Origin: JAOUEA01 sp963762075
Lineage (GTDB): Bacteria > Actinomycetota > UBA4738 > HRBIN12
Direction: 5' to 3'
Assembly: GCA_963762075.1 (NCBI GenBank)
Contig: CAVXJC010000005.1
Location: 1-64,000, forward strand
DNA: 64,000 nucleotides
The position numbers were made by a program, and so were the translations under genes. The notes below the pieces were generated by a model. It saw only the letters and a list, made by a program, of their open reading frames with translations. It was not told the origin of the DNA and searched no databases. Shown one piece after another: positions 26,488-35,003 of this stretch; positions within the stretch are counted from its first letter, which is position 1; every line of letters begins with the position of its first letter.

Positions 26488-27462
26488 TCAGGAGTCGAGC
26501 CGGTCGGGTAGCCCGAAGAGTGGGAACAGGTGGCCTGTGTCGAGGAAGAACGTGATGCCGTCGATGCGATCGCCCGAGAGCTCGAGCACCTGCAAAGCCC
26601 ACGGTTCGTGCCCACCGTCCTCGCTCGGCTTGTACTGCGCGAACGCGGGCGACCCGTTGGCCTCGACGGCGACCAGCCGCGAGCCCTTGCAGCCGATGCC
26701 CGGACCGAGGCACCAGGTCGTGATGTCGCTGTGAGTCTGCATCCAGAGTCGGTACGGCGGCATCGACCAGGTCGCGTCTTCCCGCAGCAGTGACGTGAGT
26801 GAGTCCATGTCGTAGCGCTCGAAGGCGTCGACGTAGCGCTCGAGCAGCGATCGCTGCTCGGCGTCGTCCGCGCGCAGGGGCTCCGCATCTGAGATGTCAA
26901 CTTCCTCCAGCGTTGCGTGCGCCCGTTGCAGGGCGCTGTTGACCGATGCCACCGATGTGTCGAGCAGCGTGGCGACCTCCGAAGCTTTCCAGCGGAGCAC
27001 GTCGCGCAGGAGAAGCACTGCCCGCTGCTTCGGCGGCAGATGTTGCAGGGCGGCGATGAACGCGAGGCGGATCGACTCGCGCGCCTCGGCGATCTCGGCC
27101 GGGTCGCCGCCCCCGGTCACGACCGTGACGTCGGGCACCGGAAGGATCCAGGTCGCCTCGCCAAGCGGTTCTCCCATCAACGAGACGTCGGCTCGTTGCG
27201 CGGGTCCGAGATCCATGGGGCGGGCCCGGCGCTCCTTCCCGCTCAGCATGTCGAGGCAGACGTTCGTCGTGATGCGATACAGCCACGACCGCAGCGCCGA
27301 GCGCCCCTCGAACCGGTCATAGCTGCGCCACGCGCGAAGCATCGTTTCCTGCACGGCGTCCTCAGCCTCGAACGCCGAGCCGAGCATGCGGTAGGAGTAC
27401 CCGGTGAGCTCGCGGCGGTGCTCTTCCAGCCGCCGATCCAGATCTTCGGGTGCGCGGACCAT
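26488..27462 (-). CDS. ECF RNA polymerase sigma factor, SigG/SigJ-like with SnoaL-type C-terminal domain
   Basis: A 324-residue protein. Region 2 (YRMLGSAFEAEDAVQETMLRAWRSYDRF then RSWLYRITTNVCLDML) and region 4 (LPPKQRAVLLLRDVLRWKASEVATLLDTSVASVNSALQRA) are followed by a 120-residue SnoaL/NTF2-like domain (VDAFERYDMDSLTSLLREDATWSMPP). This fused type (ECF41/56-like, SigG) uses its own C-terminal domain for control and needs no separate anti-sigma factor. TAGGGT (27475-27470) ends 7 nt before the ATG. It is divergent from the MFS exporter. Confidence 0.93.
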   Translation of the reverse strand: MVRAPEDLDRRLEEHRRELTGYSYRMLGSAFEAEDAVQETMLRAWRSYDRFEGRSALRSWLYRITTNVCLDMLSGKERRARPMDLGPAQRADVSLMGEPLGEATWILPVPDVTVVTGGGDPAEIAEARESIRLAFIAALQHLPPKQRAVLLLRDVLRWKASEVATLLDTSVASVNSALQRAHATLEEVDISDAEPLRADDAEQRSLLERYVDAFERYDMDSLTSLLREDATWSMPPYRLWMQTHSDITTWCLGPGIGCKGSRLVAVEANGSPAFAQYKPSEDGGHEPWALQVLELSGDRIDGITFFLDTGHLFPLFGLPDRLDS

Positions 27463-27576
27463 GCGTGGCACCCTACGACGGAACCCGGGGAATGAACCCT
27501 CCGGACGATGAGTTCGGGTAACTGCCTCCGTCTCATCAGCGAGACACTGACCACACGACCGGAGGAAAGGAAAGCG

Positions 27577-29175
27577 ATGTCGTTCGAGAGGCGGACCGAG
27601 ACCCCACCACAGGCAACGCGGCGAGAGTGGGTGGGGCTCGGCGTTCTCACGCTCGCGTGCCTGCTGTACGCGATGGACCTGACGGTGCTGCACCTCGCGG
27701 TGCCGTCGCTCAGCGCCGACCTCGAGCCCAGCAGCGCGCAGCTCCTCTGGATCGTCGACATCTACGGGTTCATGGTGGCGGGCTTCCTCGTCACGATGGG
27801 AACGCTCGGCGATCGCATCGGCCGACGACGACTGCTGTTGATCGGGGGTGCTGCGTTCGCCGCCGTCTCTGTGCTCGCCGCGTTCTCGACGAGCCCCGAG
27901 ATGCTGATCGCGAGCCGAGCGCTGCAGGGCATCGCCGGCGCGACGATCGCGCCCTCGACGCTCTCACTGATCTTCAACATGTTCCTCGACCCTCGACAGC
28001 GCACGATGGCGATCGGCGTGTGGATCGCGGGATTCTCCGCCGGTGGCGCCGTGGGACCCGTGTTCGGCGGCGTGCTGCTCGAGAACTTCTGGTGGGGCTC
28101 GGTGTTCCTGATGGCCCTGCCCGTCATGGCGTTGCTGCTCATCCTGGGGCCTCAGCTGCTGCCCGAGTTCCGCGATCCGGATGCCGGCCGGCTCGACCTC
28201 GTGAGCGCGGCACTCTCCCTCATCGCGATCCTGGCGGTCATCTTCGGGCTGAAGCAGATCGCGCAGGATGGCTTCGGGTGGGTCCCGGTCGCCTCGATCC
28301 TCGCCGGGATCGCGATCGGTGTCGGGTTCGTGCAGCGCCAGCGGTCGCTCGACGACCCGATGATCGACCTCGCCTTGTTCCGGCACCGTGCGTTCAACGC
28401 AGCCCTCGCGACCAATGTGCTCGCAGTCTTCATCGCGTTCGGCTACTTCCTCTTCGTCGCGCAGTACCTACAGCTCGTGCTCGGCCTCTCGCCGCTCGAA
28501 GCGGGGCTGTGGTCACTGCCATCGGCAGTCGGATTCATCGTGGGATCGCAGACCGCGCCGCGACTGCTCCGTCGATTCAGGCCCGCGTACGTGATCGGTG
28601 CGGGCCTGGCGATGAGCGCCGTCGGCCTCGCGATGCTGACGCAGCTCGATGGATCCCCTGGACTTACGGTCCTCGTCGGCGCCTCGGTGATCATCTCGCT
28701 CGGCCTCGCGCCCGTATTCACGGCAACCACCGATCTGATCGTCGGATCCGCCCCCCCGGAACGGGCGGGCGCCGCCTCCGGCATCTCCGAAACCGGCGCA
28801 GAGCTCGGCGGTGCCGTCGGCATCGCGATCCTCGGAAGCATCGGAACCGCCGTCTACCGGCGCGAGCTGGCCGACCTCTTGCCGGCCGGGGTACCGGCCG
28901 AGGCGGCGGCCGCGACGAGGGACACGCTCGGGGCGGCGGCCGGCGTGGCGGGCGAATTGCCGCGTTCCGTGGGTAACGAGCTGCTCGACGCTGCCCGGGA
29001 AGCGTTCATACGAGGCATGCGGGTGAGCACCTTCGTGGCGACCGTCGTGGCGGTCGGGATCTCAGCCCTCGCAGTGACGATGCTCCGGCATGTAGGTTCG
29101 GGCGCCTCCCAGGAAACCGACAGAGAAGCGGTGGGGTCGAGCGAGGTCCTGGAACGCGTGGCCGCGGTCGAATGA
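27577..29175 (+). CDS. MFS drug exporter, DHA2 (14-TM) family
   Basis: A 532-residue transporter from ATG 27577 with GGAGGAAAGG. About 14 hydrophobic segments are visible. DHA2 motifs include WIVDIYGFMVAGFLVTMGTLGDRIGRRRLLLIGG (motif A, GDRIGRRR) and GIAGATIAPSTLSLIFNMF, with the motif-C-like GAVGPVFGGVLLENFWW. It is close to SmvA/QacA-like and actinobacterial EmrB proteins that expel cationic or amphipathic drugs by proton antiport. The divergent SigG-type factor may control it. Confidence 0.93.
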   Translation: MSFERRTETPPQATRREWVGLGVLTLACLLYAMDLTVLHLAVPSLSADLEPSSAQLLWIVDIYGFMVAGFLVTMGTLGDRIGRRRLLLIGGAAFAAVSVLAAFSTSPEMLIASRALQGIAGATIAPSTLSLIFNMFLDPRQRTMAIGVWIAGFSAGGAVGPVFGGVLLENFWWGSVFLMALPVMALLLILGPQLLPEFRDPDAGRLDLVSAALSLIAILAVIFGLKQIAQDGFGWVPVASILAGIAIGVGFVQRQRSLDDPMIDLALFRHRAFNAALATNVLAVFIAFGYFLFVAQYLQLVLGLSPLEAGLWSLPSAVGFIVGSQTAPRLLRRFRPAYVIGAGLAMSAVGLAMLTQLDGSPGLTVLVGASVIISLGLAPVFTATTDLIVGSAPPERAGAASGISETGAELGGAVGIAILGSIGTAVYRRELADLLPAGVPAEAAAATRDTLGAAAGVAGELPRSVGNELLDAAREAFIRGMRVSTFVATVVAVGISALAVTMLRHVGSGASQETDREAVGSSEVLERVAAVE

Positions 29176-29280
29176 CGACGAGCGTGATCGATCCTTCCAG
29201 CGAGGTGTCGAGGAGCGGGAGCCCCGTTCGTCGTTGAGGTAGATGCGCGGACACGGAGCGCCGCGCGAGAGGAGGGGAAC

Positions 29281-29598
29281 ATGAGTGACTTCGTGCTGCT
29301 CTACCAAGGCGGGTCGATGCCCGAGACCGAGCAAGAGCAGAAGCAGGCCATGGATGCGTGGACCGCGTGGTTCACGAACCTCGGATCCGCGGTGAAGGAC
29401 CAGGGCAACCCGTTCTCGGGCGCGTCGAAGTCGATCGCCGGCGATGGCGCCGTGTCTGATGGCGGCGGGGGTACGGCGTCGGGGTACTCGATCCTTTCTG
29501 CCGACTCGCTCGACGACGCGGTCGCCCTGGCGAAGGACTGTCCGGTGCTGCAGGGTGGAGCGGGCATCACCATCTACGAGACGATCGAGGTGATGTGA
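29281..29598 (+). CDS. YciI-like / DGPF-domain protein
   Basis: A 105-residue protein: FVLLYQGGSMPETEQEQKQAMDAWTAWFTNLG, then GASKSIAGDGAVSDGGGGTASGYSILSADSLDDAVALAKDCPVLQGGAGITIYETIEV. This matches the YCII dimeric alpha-beta barrel family common in actinobacteria, often beside ECF sigma genes. Activity is unknown. A GAGAGGAGGGGAAC ribosome site precedes the ATG and a strong hairpin follows the stop. Confidence 0.9.
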   Translation: MSDFVLLYQGGSMPETEQEQKQAMDAWTAWFTNLGSAVKDQGNPFSGASKSIAGDGAVSDGGGGTASGYSILSADSLDDAVALAKDCPVLQGGAGITIYETIEVM

Positions 29599-29616
29599 AG
29601 CCGTTCCGATGTGACA

Positions 29617-29649
29617 CGAGGCCCGGAGGGTATCGACCTCCGGGCCTCG
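29617..29649 (+). terminator. Perfect 13-bp GC hairpin after the YciI gene
   Basis: CGAGGCCCGGAGG (29617-29629) and CCTCCGGGCCTCG (29637-29649) pair perfectly around a 7-base loop, 18 nt after the YciI stop codon. There is no T-run, as is frequent for actinobacterial intrinsic terminators. Function as a terminator is inferred. Confidence 0.65.
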
Positions 29650-29822
29650 TCGAGATCTACCCGCGGCCGCAGGCGGGGGGCGGTTCGTGGACGAACACGT
29701 CGGCGCGATCGCTCTGATCGTTGCCCAACGAGGTTCGATGCCGTCGACTCCCCGCGAGGTCGCCCGCGAACGTTCGCCCGCGCCTCATGGTCCGGATGAG
29801 CACGTAGGGTCTGTTCGAGGCG

Positions 29823-30254
29823 ATGGAACAGCGACTGACGATCGTCACGCTCGGCGTGGCCGACGTATCCGCGGCCAGGAGCTTCTACGAACGCATGGGC
29901 TGGCGTGCCGACCTCGAGGTCGAGGAGACCGTGTTCTTCCGCGTCGGTGGCATGTTCCTCATCTTGTGGAGCCGCGAGAAGCTGGCCGACGATAGCGGTG
30001 TCAGCGATGGGGGCGGGTGGGGAGGAGTCACGCTCGCACACAACGTCCGCTCGACCGACGAGGTCGACGCGGTGATCGAGCAGGCCCGCGACGCCGGCGC
30101 CCGCATCAGCGTGGAGCCGCGCGAGACCTTCTACGGGGGCTACGCCGGCGTCTTCATCGACCCCGACGGACACCCGTGGGAGATCGCATTCAACCCGGGA
30201 CTGGTGCTCGACGATCACGGCGCGATCGGCTTCCCGGCGACGGGAGATCGGTGA
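29823..30254 (+). CDS. VOC family (glyoxalase/bleomycin-resistance-like) protein
   Basis: A 143-residue protein: RLTIVTLGVADVSAARSFYERMGWRADLEVEETVFFRVGGMFLILWSR forms the first module and GVTLAHNVRSTDEVDAVIEQARDAGARIS with FIDPDGHPWEIAFNPG the second; the WEIAF strand carries the usual last ligand. It stands between the hairpin and the convergent demethylase-like gene. Substrate unknown. Confidence 0.9.
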   Translation: MEQRLTIVTLGVADVSAARSFYERMGWRADLEVEETVFFRVGGMFLILWSREKLADDSGVSDGGGWGGVTLAHNVRSTDEVDAVIEQARDAGARISVEPRETFYGGYAGVFIDPDGHPWEIAFNPGLVLDDHGAIGFPATGDR

Positions 30255-30298
30255 CAGATCGGGTGAGACGACCCGACTCCGTGTCCTGCGGCGATGGC

Positions 30299-31471
30299 CT
30301 ACGTGAGGGAGGCGGCGGGCACCTGCTTCTTCGGATCGACGAACGGGATCGCGGCGGTCGTGCCGACGAGATGGCCGTGCTGTGACTCGACGTCGAGCTG
30401 CGTCCCGGGTTCCGACAGCTCGATCGGCACCCAGACGTAGCCGATGTTCCGCTCGAGCCGAGGCGACCACACCGCATCGGTGACCTTGCCGACTTCCTTG
30501 CCGTCATGGAACGCGGGCCAGAAGTCGGCCGGATCGATGTCGAATCCACCGTCGGCCTCGAATTCGATACCGACGAGCTTGTCTTTCACGCCGTCGAGAC
30601 GGATCTGCTCGAGCGCCTTCTTCCCGATGTAGTCCTGCGGCTGATCCTCGACGAGACGCTCGAGACCCATGAGCTGGAACGGGTTGTTGTCGATCGTCAT
30701 GTCGGAGCCGTAGTTCATCATGCCGGCTTCGATGCGCTTGGCCATGCTCGGCGCGGCGACGCTGATGTCGAATTCGTCGCCCGCCTCGAGCACTGCCTTC
30801 CAGAGTGCGTCGCCATGGGCGAACTCGAGGCAGTTCACCTCGAACCCAGGAGCGGCGGTGAAGCCGGTGCGGCTGATCACGACCGGCATGCCCTTGATCT
30901 CGAAACGACCGCACCAGTAGTACTTCAGATCGTAGATCGTCGGGCCTACGAGCTTCTCGAGCGTCTTCGCTGACGACGGGCCCTGCACCTGCATCGGGTA
31001 GACCTCGGGGTGGAACACGCTGACGTCGAGTCCGAGTCCGGTCGCGATGCCGAGCGCATACAGACCTGCGTCGGAATCGGCGAGCTGCATCCACCACTGG
31101 TCTTCGTCGACGTGCAGCAACACGGGGTCGTTCACGATGCCGCCGTCTCGCGCGGTCACGAGCATGTATTTCGCCTGGCCCACAGCGCATCTCGTCAGGT
31201 CACGGCACGTGATCATGTCGATCAGGCGATCAGCATCGGGGCCGCTGATCTCGATCGTCCACTCTGCGCCGACGTCCCACAGCACTACACCGTTGAGCAG
31301 CCGTTCGTATTCCTTGTTGGGATCGTCGTAGTAGCCGGGCAGCATCGTGTGGTTGTAGACGTCCCACTGCTTGCACCCGGCTCGTACGGTGGCCTCGAAG
31401 TACGGCGACCGCCGGTACCACGGCCCCGTGTAGAACGTCGCTTCGGTCAGGTATCGCTCGGCGTCCGCCAT
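30299..31471 (-). CDS. GcvT-fold demethylase, DmdA-like (folate-dependent)
   Basis: A 390-residue protein with GAGGAGG upstream of ATG 31471. Collinear landmarks with the DMSP demethylase/aminomethyltransferase family are the VYNHTMLPGYYD segment, VVLWDVGAEWTIEISGPDADRL, CRDLTRC, GGIVNDPVLL, WMQLADSDAG, VQGPSS, SRTGFTAAPGFEV, MMNYGSDMTIDNNPFQLMGLERLV and DYIGKKAL. The D of MTIDNNPF corresponds to the folate-side region of GcvT proteins. It probably moves a methyl group from an S-, N- or O-methyl donor to tetrahydrofolate; the substrate is not determined. No H- or P-protein is near, which argues against the glycine cleavage system. Divergent from a TetR gene. Confidence 0.82.
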   Translation of the reverse strand: MADAERYLTEATFYTGPWYRRSPYFEATVRAGCKQWDVYNHTMLPGYYDDPNKEYERLLNGVVLWDVGAEWTIEISGPDADRLIDMITCRDLTRCAVGQAKYMLVTARDGGIVNDPVLLHVDEDQWWMQLADSDAGLYALGIATGLGLDVSVFHPEVYPMQVQGPSSAKTLEKLVGPTIYDLKYYWCGRFEIKGMPVVISRTGFTAAPGFEVNCLEFAHGDALWKAVLEAGDEFDISVAAPSMAKRIEAGMMNYGSDMTIDNNPFQLMGLERLVEDQPQDYIGKKALEQIRLDGVKDKLVGIEFEADGGFDIDPADFWPAFHDGKEVGKVTDAVWSPRLERNIGYVWVPIELSEPGTQLDVESQHGHLVGTTAAIPFVDPKKQVPAASLT

Positions 31472-31492
31472 ACCCCGGTGCCTCCTCTCGGA

Positions 31493-31509
31493 CTAGAATG
31501 AGATTCTAG
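31493..31509. promoter_or_regulatory. 17-bp palindromic operator between TetR and DmdA-like genes
   Basis: CTAGAATGAGATTCTAG is a perfect 7-bp inverted repeat with a 3-base centre, in the 39-bp gap between the divergent starts. It ends one base before the TetR ATG at 31511 and lies upstream of the demethylase start at 31471. A single bound TetR dimer would cover both promoters. Inference from position and symmetry. Confidence 0.7.
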
Positions 31510-31510
31510 A

Positions 31511-32158
31511 ATGGGTGTCCAAGCGAACGCAAGCGGCAGCTCCCGGAGTCGCGCGCGTCGAGAGCGCGTCATGGAAGCCGCACTCGGCGTCATCGCCGAC
31601 CGGGGCCTCGCATCGACACGCATCTCCGACATCGCCGCTCGGGCAGACATGAGCGCGGGCCACGTCATGTACTACTTCCGGAGTAAGGACCTCGTGCTGA
31701 TGGAGGCCCTGAAGTACGTCGAGGACCGCATGCACGAGGAAGTCGGCGCCGAGCTCGAGTCGATCACACCGGGTCCGAGGAGGCTGCGACGGTTGCTCGA
31801 GCTGAACATGCCCGACGGAACCGCCGACCCAGGGTGGGCGCTGTGGCTGGAAGCCTGGACCCTCGCGCCTCACGACGAGCTCGTACGTCAGTTGGTCGCG
31901 GAGCTCGAGGCCCGATGGGTCGCCCTGCTCGGCGAGGTTGTCCGCTCGGGCGTCGAGGCCGGAGCGTTCAGGTGCCGTGCTGTCGAGGCTGCGGTCACAC
32001 ACATCTACGCGACCGTCAACGGCTTGGCCGTGCAGGTCGTGACCGGAGCCGGCGGTATGACGTTCGAGGATGCCATCCGCGTGTGTATGCGGGCGGCACG
32101 ATCCGAGCTCGGTTTCAGGGGCGGGCGAACCCCGAAGCGGACCGGTGGTAACGCGTAG
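31511..32158 (+). CDS. TetR/BetI-like transcriptional regulator
   Basis: A 215-residue protein. The HTH is RRERVMEAALGVIADRGLASTRISDIAARADMSAGHVMYYFRSKDLVLMEAL. The C-terminal half (WALWLEAWTLAPHDELVRQLVAELEARW) resembles the BetI-type TetR_C_6 domain. There is no Shine-Dalgarno sequence: the operator directly abuts the ATG, so the message is probably leaderless. Likely represses itself and the divergent DmdA-like gene until a methylated substrate or product is bound. Confidence 0.9.
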   Translation: MGVQANASGSSRSRARRERVMEAALGVIADRGLASTRISDIAARADMSAGHVMYYFRSKDLVLMEALKYVEDRMHEEVGAELESITPGPRRLRRLLELNMPDGTADPGWALWLEAWTLAPHDELVRQLVAELEARWVALLGEVVRSGVEAGAFRCRAVEAAVTHIYATVNGLAVQVVTGAGGMTFEDAIRVCMRAARSELGFRGGRTPKRTGGNA

Positions 32159-32362
32159 GGGCAAGGCTGACACCCGCACGATGATCGAGGTGATGCGGAT
32201 CCGGCTCGTGGGCGTTTGACCGTGGCGTAACGAACGCCGCTGCTCCATCGTTCATGTCGCGATGGTGATGGAGGATCCGTCGTGAACCCCGGGACCTGAC
32301 ACATCGACCAACGGCATGACGTGCCGCGTGGTGATGACCGAGGATCTGCCGGATCGTCTAGA

Positions 32363-33541
32363 TCAGTGCGAAGCCACCGGAAGCGAGACGATGACGGTGG
32401 TTCCCTGTGCGTCGCCCTCCGCCGCATCCGTGGCCGAGGTCGCGAAGATGAGGCCTCCGTGCGCTTCGACGAGGCTCCGAGCGATCGCCAAGCCGAGGCC
32501 GCTTCCGCCGGAATCGGCGCTCTTGACGAAGCGGTCGAACACGTGGGGCAGCAGTTCGTCGGGGATACCCGTTCCCGTGTCGGTCACGCGGAACGAGAGC
32601 GCCGGCGACCCGTCGAGGGAGGCCCGAGCCGCCGCAACCTCGATGCGTCCGCCCCGTGGGGTATGACGAAGCGCATTCTGCAAGAGGTTCGCGAGCACCT
32701 CGCCGATGCGAACGGGGTCGACCTCGATCGTCGGCAAGCCCTCGGCGACATCTGATGCGAGCGTGACTTCCCGTTCCTCGGCCGGCGTCGTGAACGCAGA
32801 CACCACATCGTCGACGAGCGCGCGAGGTGTCACTGGCTCCCGATGCAGGACGAGGGCACCGGCCTCGGCCGTCGAAAGGGTGCGGAGGTCGTCCAAGAGC
32901 CTTGCGAGCACGTCGGTCTCGTCGAGCAGGGTGCGCAAGTGCTGGGGATCGGCCGGATACAGACCGTCGAGCATCGCCTCGGCGTTGCCCCGGATCACGG
33001 CGAGCGGCGTCCGCAGCTCGTGGGCGAGATCGGCCAGCAGATCGCGGCGGCGCGTCTCGTCGGTCTCCAGTCGCTCGGCCATGCGGTTGAACGCGTGCGC
33101 GAGCCGCCGGTCGTCACCCCCGCCCCGCGCCTCGACCCGAGCTGTCAGGTCGCCGTCGGCGACGCGGCCGACGGCCTCCATCACATCGCCGACCGGGCCC
33201 GCCGCTCGTCGCACGCCTCGCATCACGATCAGGAACAATCCGACGAGGCCGGCAACCAGGAAGAGTGGGAACGGGAAGAACCCCCGAGGGCCGTTCCCCG
33301 GCCCTCGGTCCCATCCGCCGCCGAACACGGCGCCGAGCACCCATCCCGACACGATCATCAGCAGGATCAGCGCCCCGACGCCGAAAAGCATCCGCCTGAG
33401 GAAGCGCTTGCGCATGCCGCCCCACGCTTCCCAACCGCCCTCCGGTGGGAACGGCTCCCCCTGCGGCCACCAGGGCGGACGGCCACCACGCCAAGGCGGA
33501 CCTGGTCGGGCTCTGCTCCGAGGCGGAGTCGGTTCAGGCAT
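32363..33541 (-). CDS. Sensor histidine kinase with HAMP domain
   Basis: A 392-residue kinase from ATG 33541, overlapping the regulator's stop by 8 nt. The N-terminus is Pro/Gly/Trp-rich (PPWRGGRPPWWPQG), then TM1 (RMLFGVGALILLMIVSGWVLGAVF) and TM2 (FFPFPLFLVAGLVGLFLIVMRG) with only a short periplasmic loop, so the stimulus is probably membrane-borne. HAMP follows (VMEAVGRVADGDLTARVE), then the H-box DLAHELRTPLAVIRG, N-box LLQNALRHT, and G-boxes DTGTGIPD and GGSGLGLAIARSL. Partner of the OmpR-type regulator upstream. Confidence 0.93.
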   Translation of the reverse strand: MPEPTPPRSRARPGPPWRGGRPPWWPQGEPFPPEGGWEAWGGMRKRFLRRMLFGVGALILLMIVSGWVLGAVFGGGWDRGPGNGPRGFFPFPLFLVAGLVGLFLIVMRGVRRAAGPVGDVMEAVGRVADGDLTARVEARGGGDDRRLAHAFNRMAERLETDETRRRDLLADLAHELRTPLAVIRGNAEAMLDGLYPADPQHLRTLLDETDVLARLLDDLRTLSTAEAGALVLHREPVTPRALVDDVVSAFTTPAEEREVTLASDVAEGLPTIEVDPVRIGEVLANLLQNALRHTPRGGRIEVAAARASLDGSPALSFRVTDTGTGIPDELLPHVFDRFVKSADSGGSGLGLAIARSLVEAHGGLIFATSATDAAEGDAQGTTVIVSLPVASH

Positions 33542-34220
33542 CGGCGAACCGATAGCCGACACCGTGGACGGTGAGAACGAAGCGCGGCTTCCTCGTGTCG
33601 GGCTCGATCTTGCGACGCAAGTTCTTCACGTGCGCGTCGATGGCACGCTCGTACGACTCGATCGCGACGCCATGGATGGCGTCGAGCAACTGCCCGCGCG
33701 TGAACACACGTCCCGGCTCGCGCGCGAGCGTCACCAGGAGGTCGAACTCGGTCGGCGTGAGATCGATCACCCTGCCCGCCACCTCGACCCGCATGCGCAC
33801 GAGATCGACTTCGAGATCGCCCACGCGCAGCTGCTCGGCCTTCGCTCCGGACACAGGGTCGGTACGGCGGAGCACCGCGCGCACGCGAGCCACGAGCTCT
33901 CTCGGGCTGAAGGGCTTCACCACGTAGTCGTCGGCGCCGAGCTCCAGACCGACGATGCGATCGGATTCCTCACCCCGAGCCGTCAGCATCACGATCGGCA
34001 CGGCCGAGGTGCGGCGCAGCTCCCGCGCCACGTCGAGCCCGTCGAGCCCCGGAAGCCCGAGATCGAGCACCACGAGATCCGGTCTCGCCCCTCGCGCGGA
34101 GGCAAGCGCCGCCGCGCCGTCGGCAGCCACCGTGACGCGGAACCCGGCATCCTCGAGGTAGTCGCGCAGCAAGCGCGAGATCTTCATCTCATCGTCGACG
34201 ACCAGTATGTGGCGGGGCAC
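33534..34220 (-). CDS. OmpR/PhoB-family response regulator
   Basis: A 228-residue protein from a GTG at 34220 with GGAGG upstream; in-frame starts further up extend into non-conserved sequence. The receiver has the acidic pair VVDDE, the phospho-Asp in LVVLDLGLPG, the Thr in MLTARG and Lys in YVVKPFSPREL. The winged-helix effector domain includes LTPTEFDLLVTLAREPGRVFTRGQLLDAIHG and RAIDAHVKNLRRKIEPD, ending GVGYRF. Forms a two-component system with the HAMP kinase. Confidence 0.95.
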   Translation of the reverse strand: MPRHILVVDDEMKISRLLRDYLEDAGFRVTVAADGAAALASARGARPDLVVLDLGLPGLDGLDVARELRRTSAVPIVMLTARGEESDRIVGLELGADDYVVKPFSPRELVARVRAVLRRTDPVSGAKAEQLRVGDLEVDLVRMRVEVAGRVIDLTPTEFDLLVTLAREPGRVFTRGQLLDAIHGVAIESYERAIDAHVKNLRRKIEPDTRKPRFVLTVHGVGYRFADA

Positions 34221-34346
34221 GGCGTCGGCCCTCCTGTGGGAACACGCGCTCAGTCTGACAGCGGACGCGGGACGGGAGCGGAGGTGCATTCGGCCTCCGC
34301 TCCCGGGATCCCTCGTCGTCCGGCTCGTTGGTGACGGGTCCCGTTG

Positions 34347-34829
34347 TCAGGCGGGTGCTGGCGGGGTCTCGGCTTCCGGTTCCGATGCACGGTCACCGGA
34401 CTCGTGCATCTCCCGATGCCAGGCTTCTGCCCTCGAGCGCCATTCCTCGCCCGGGCCGCCGCGCCCCCAGCCACCTGGGCCGTGGCCCTCACCGGAAGGT
34501 CCCCACCCGCGACCGGGCCCCCAACCCCCGCCTCGCCACGCAAGCGAACGTACCAGCAGGATCACGCCGATCACGAACAGGGGAAAGATCAGCAGGCCGA
34601 ACGGGAAGAACCCGCCATGCCCCGGGCCCCAGCCTCCATGCGCATATCCGTGGAGGTAGTCCGGACCTACCACCCGCACGACCTCCGAACCGCTGGGTGC
34701 CGTCGACTGGAGCGTTTGGATCTGCTGCGCGACACCATGAGCTTCGCCGGCGTTGTACGCGCCGACCGCGATACCGATCCCGGCCAGCACGATCAGCACC
34801 GCTGCCAAGATCACCGTTCCTCGTCGCAT
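34347..34829 (-). CDS. Small Gly/Trp-rich membrane protein linked to the two-component system
   Basis: A 160-residue protein with GGAGGTCGG before the ATG. TM1 is VILAAVLIVLAGIGIAVGAY, followed by a 45-residue outside loop, TM2 FFPFGLLIFPLFVIGVILLV, and a Gly/Trp-rich basic tail (WRGGGWGPGRGWGP) ending in a helical AEAWHREMHES and an acidic end. The TM2 start FFPF recurs in TM2 of the neighbouring kinase. It lies 126 bp upstream of the regulator gene on the same strand and may be sensed by, or sense for, that system. No named family. Confidence 0.75.
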   Translation of the reverse strand: MRRGTVILAAVLIVLAGIGIAVGAYNAGEAHGVAQQIQTLQSTAPSGSEVVRVVGPDYLHGYAHGGWGPGHGGFFPFGLLIFPLFVIGVILLVRSLAWRGGGWGPGRGWGPSGEGHGPGGWGRGGPGEEWRSRAEAWHREMHESGDRASEPEAETPPAPA

Positions 34830-35003
34830 GTTCCGACCTCCTCCGCGGACCGTTGGGTGTGTGCCTGCCCGCAGCTTCGATGCTGGCGCCGGCGTGTGAA
34901 GCTGCCGTGAAGACGGTGAGGAGGAACCGCGAGCAGAGAGCGGGAGCAGGAGAAGCGTCAGGTCTTCGGGGTCGCCCCGCGTGGCGGACCAGCGATCACA
35001 GGC

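Noticed and set aside
32159..32362. Two similar segments (TGGTGATGGAGGATC and TGGTGATGACCGAGGATC) searched for a small RNA or attachment site
   Set aside because: The similarity is short and imperfect with no hairpin, promoter or flanking integrase.
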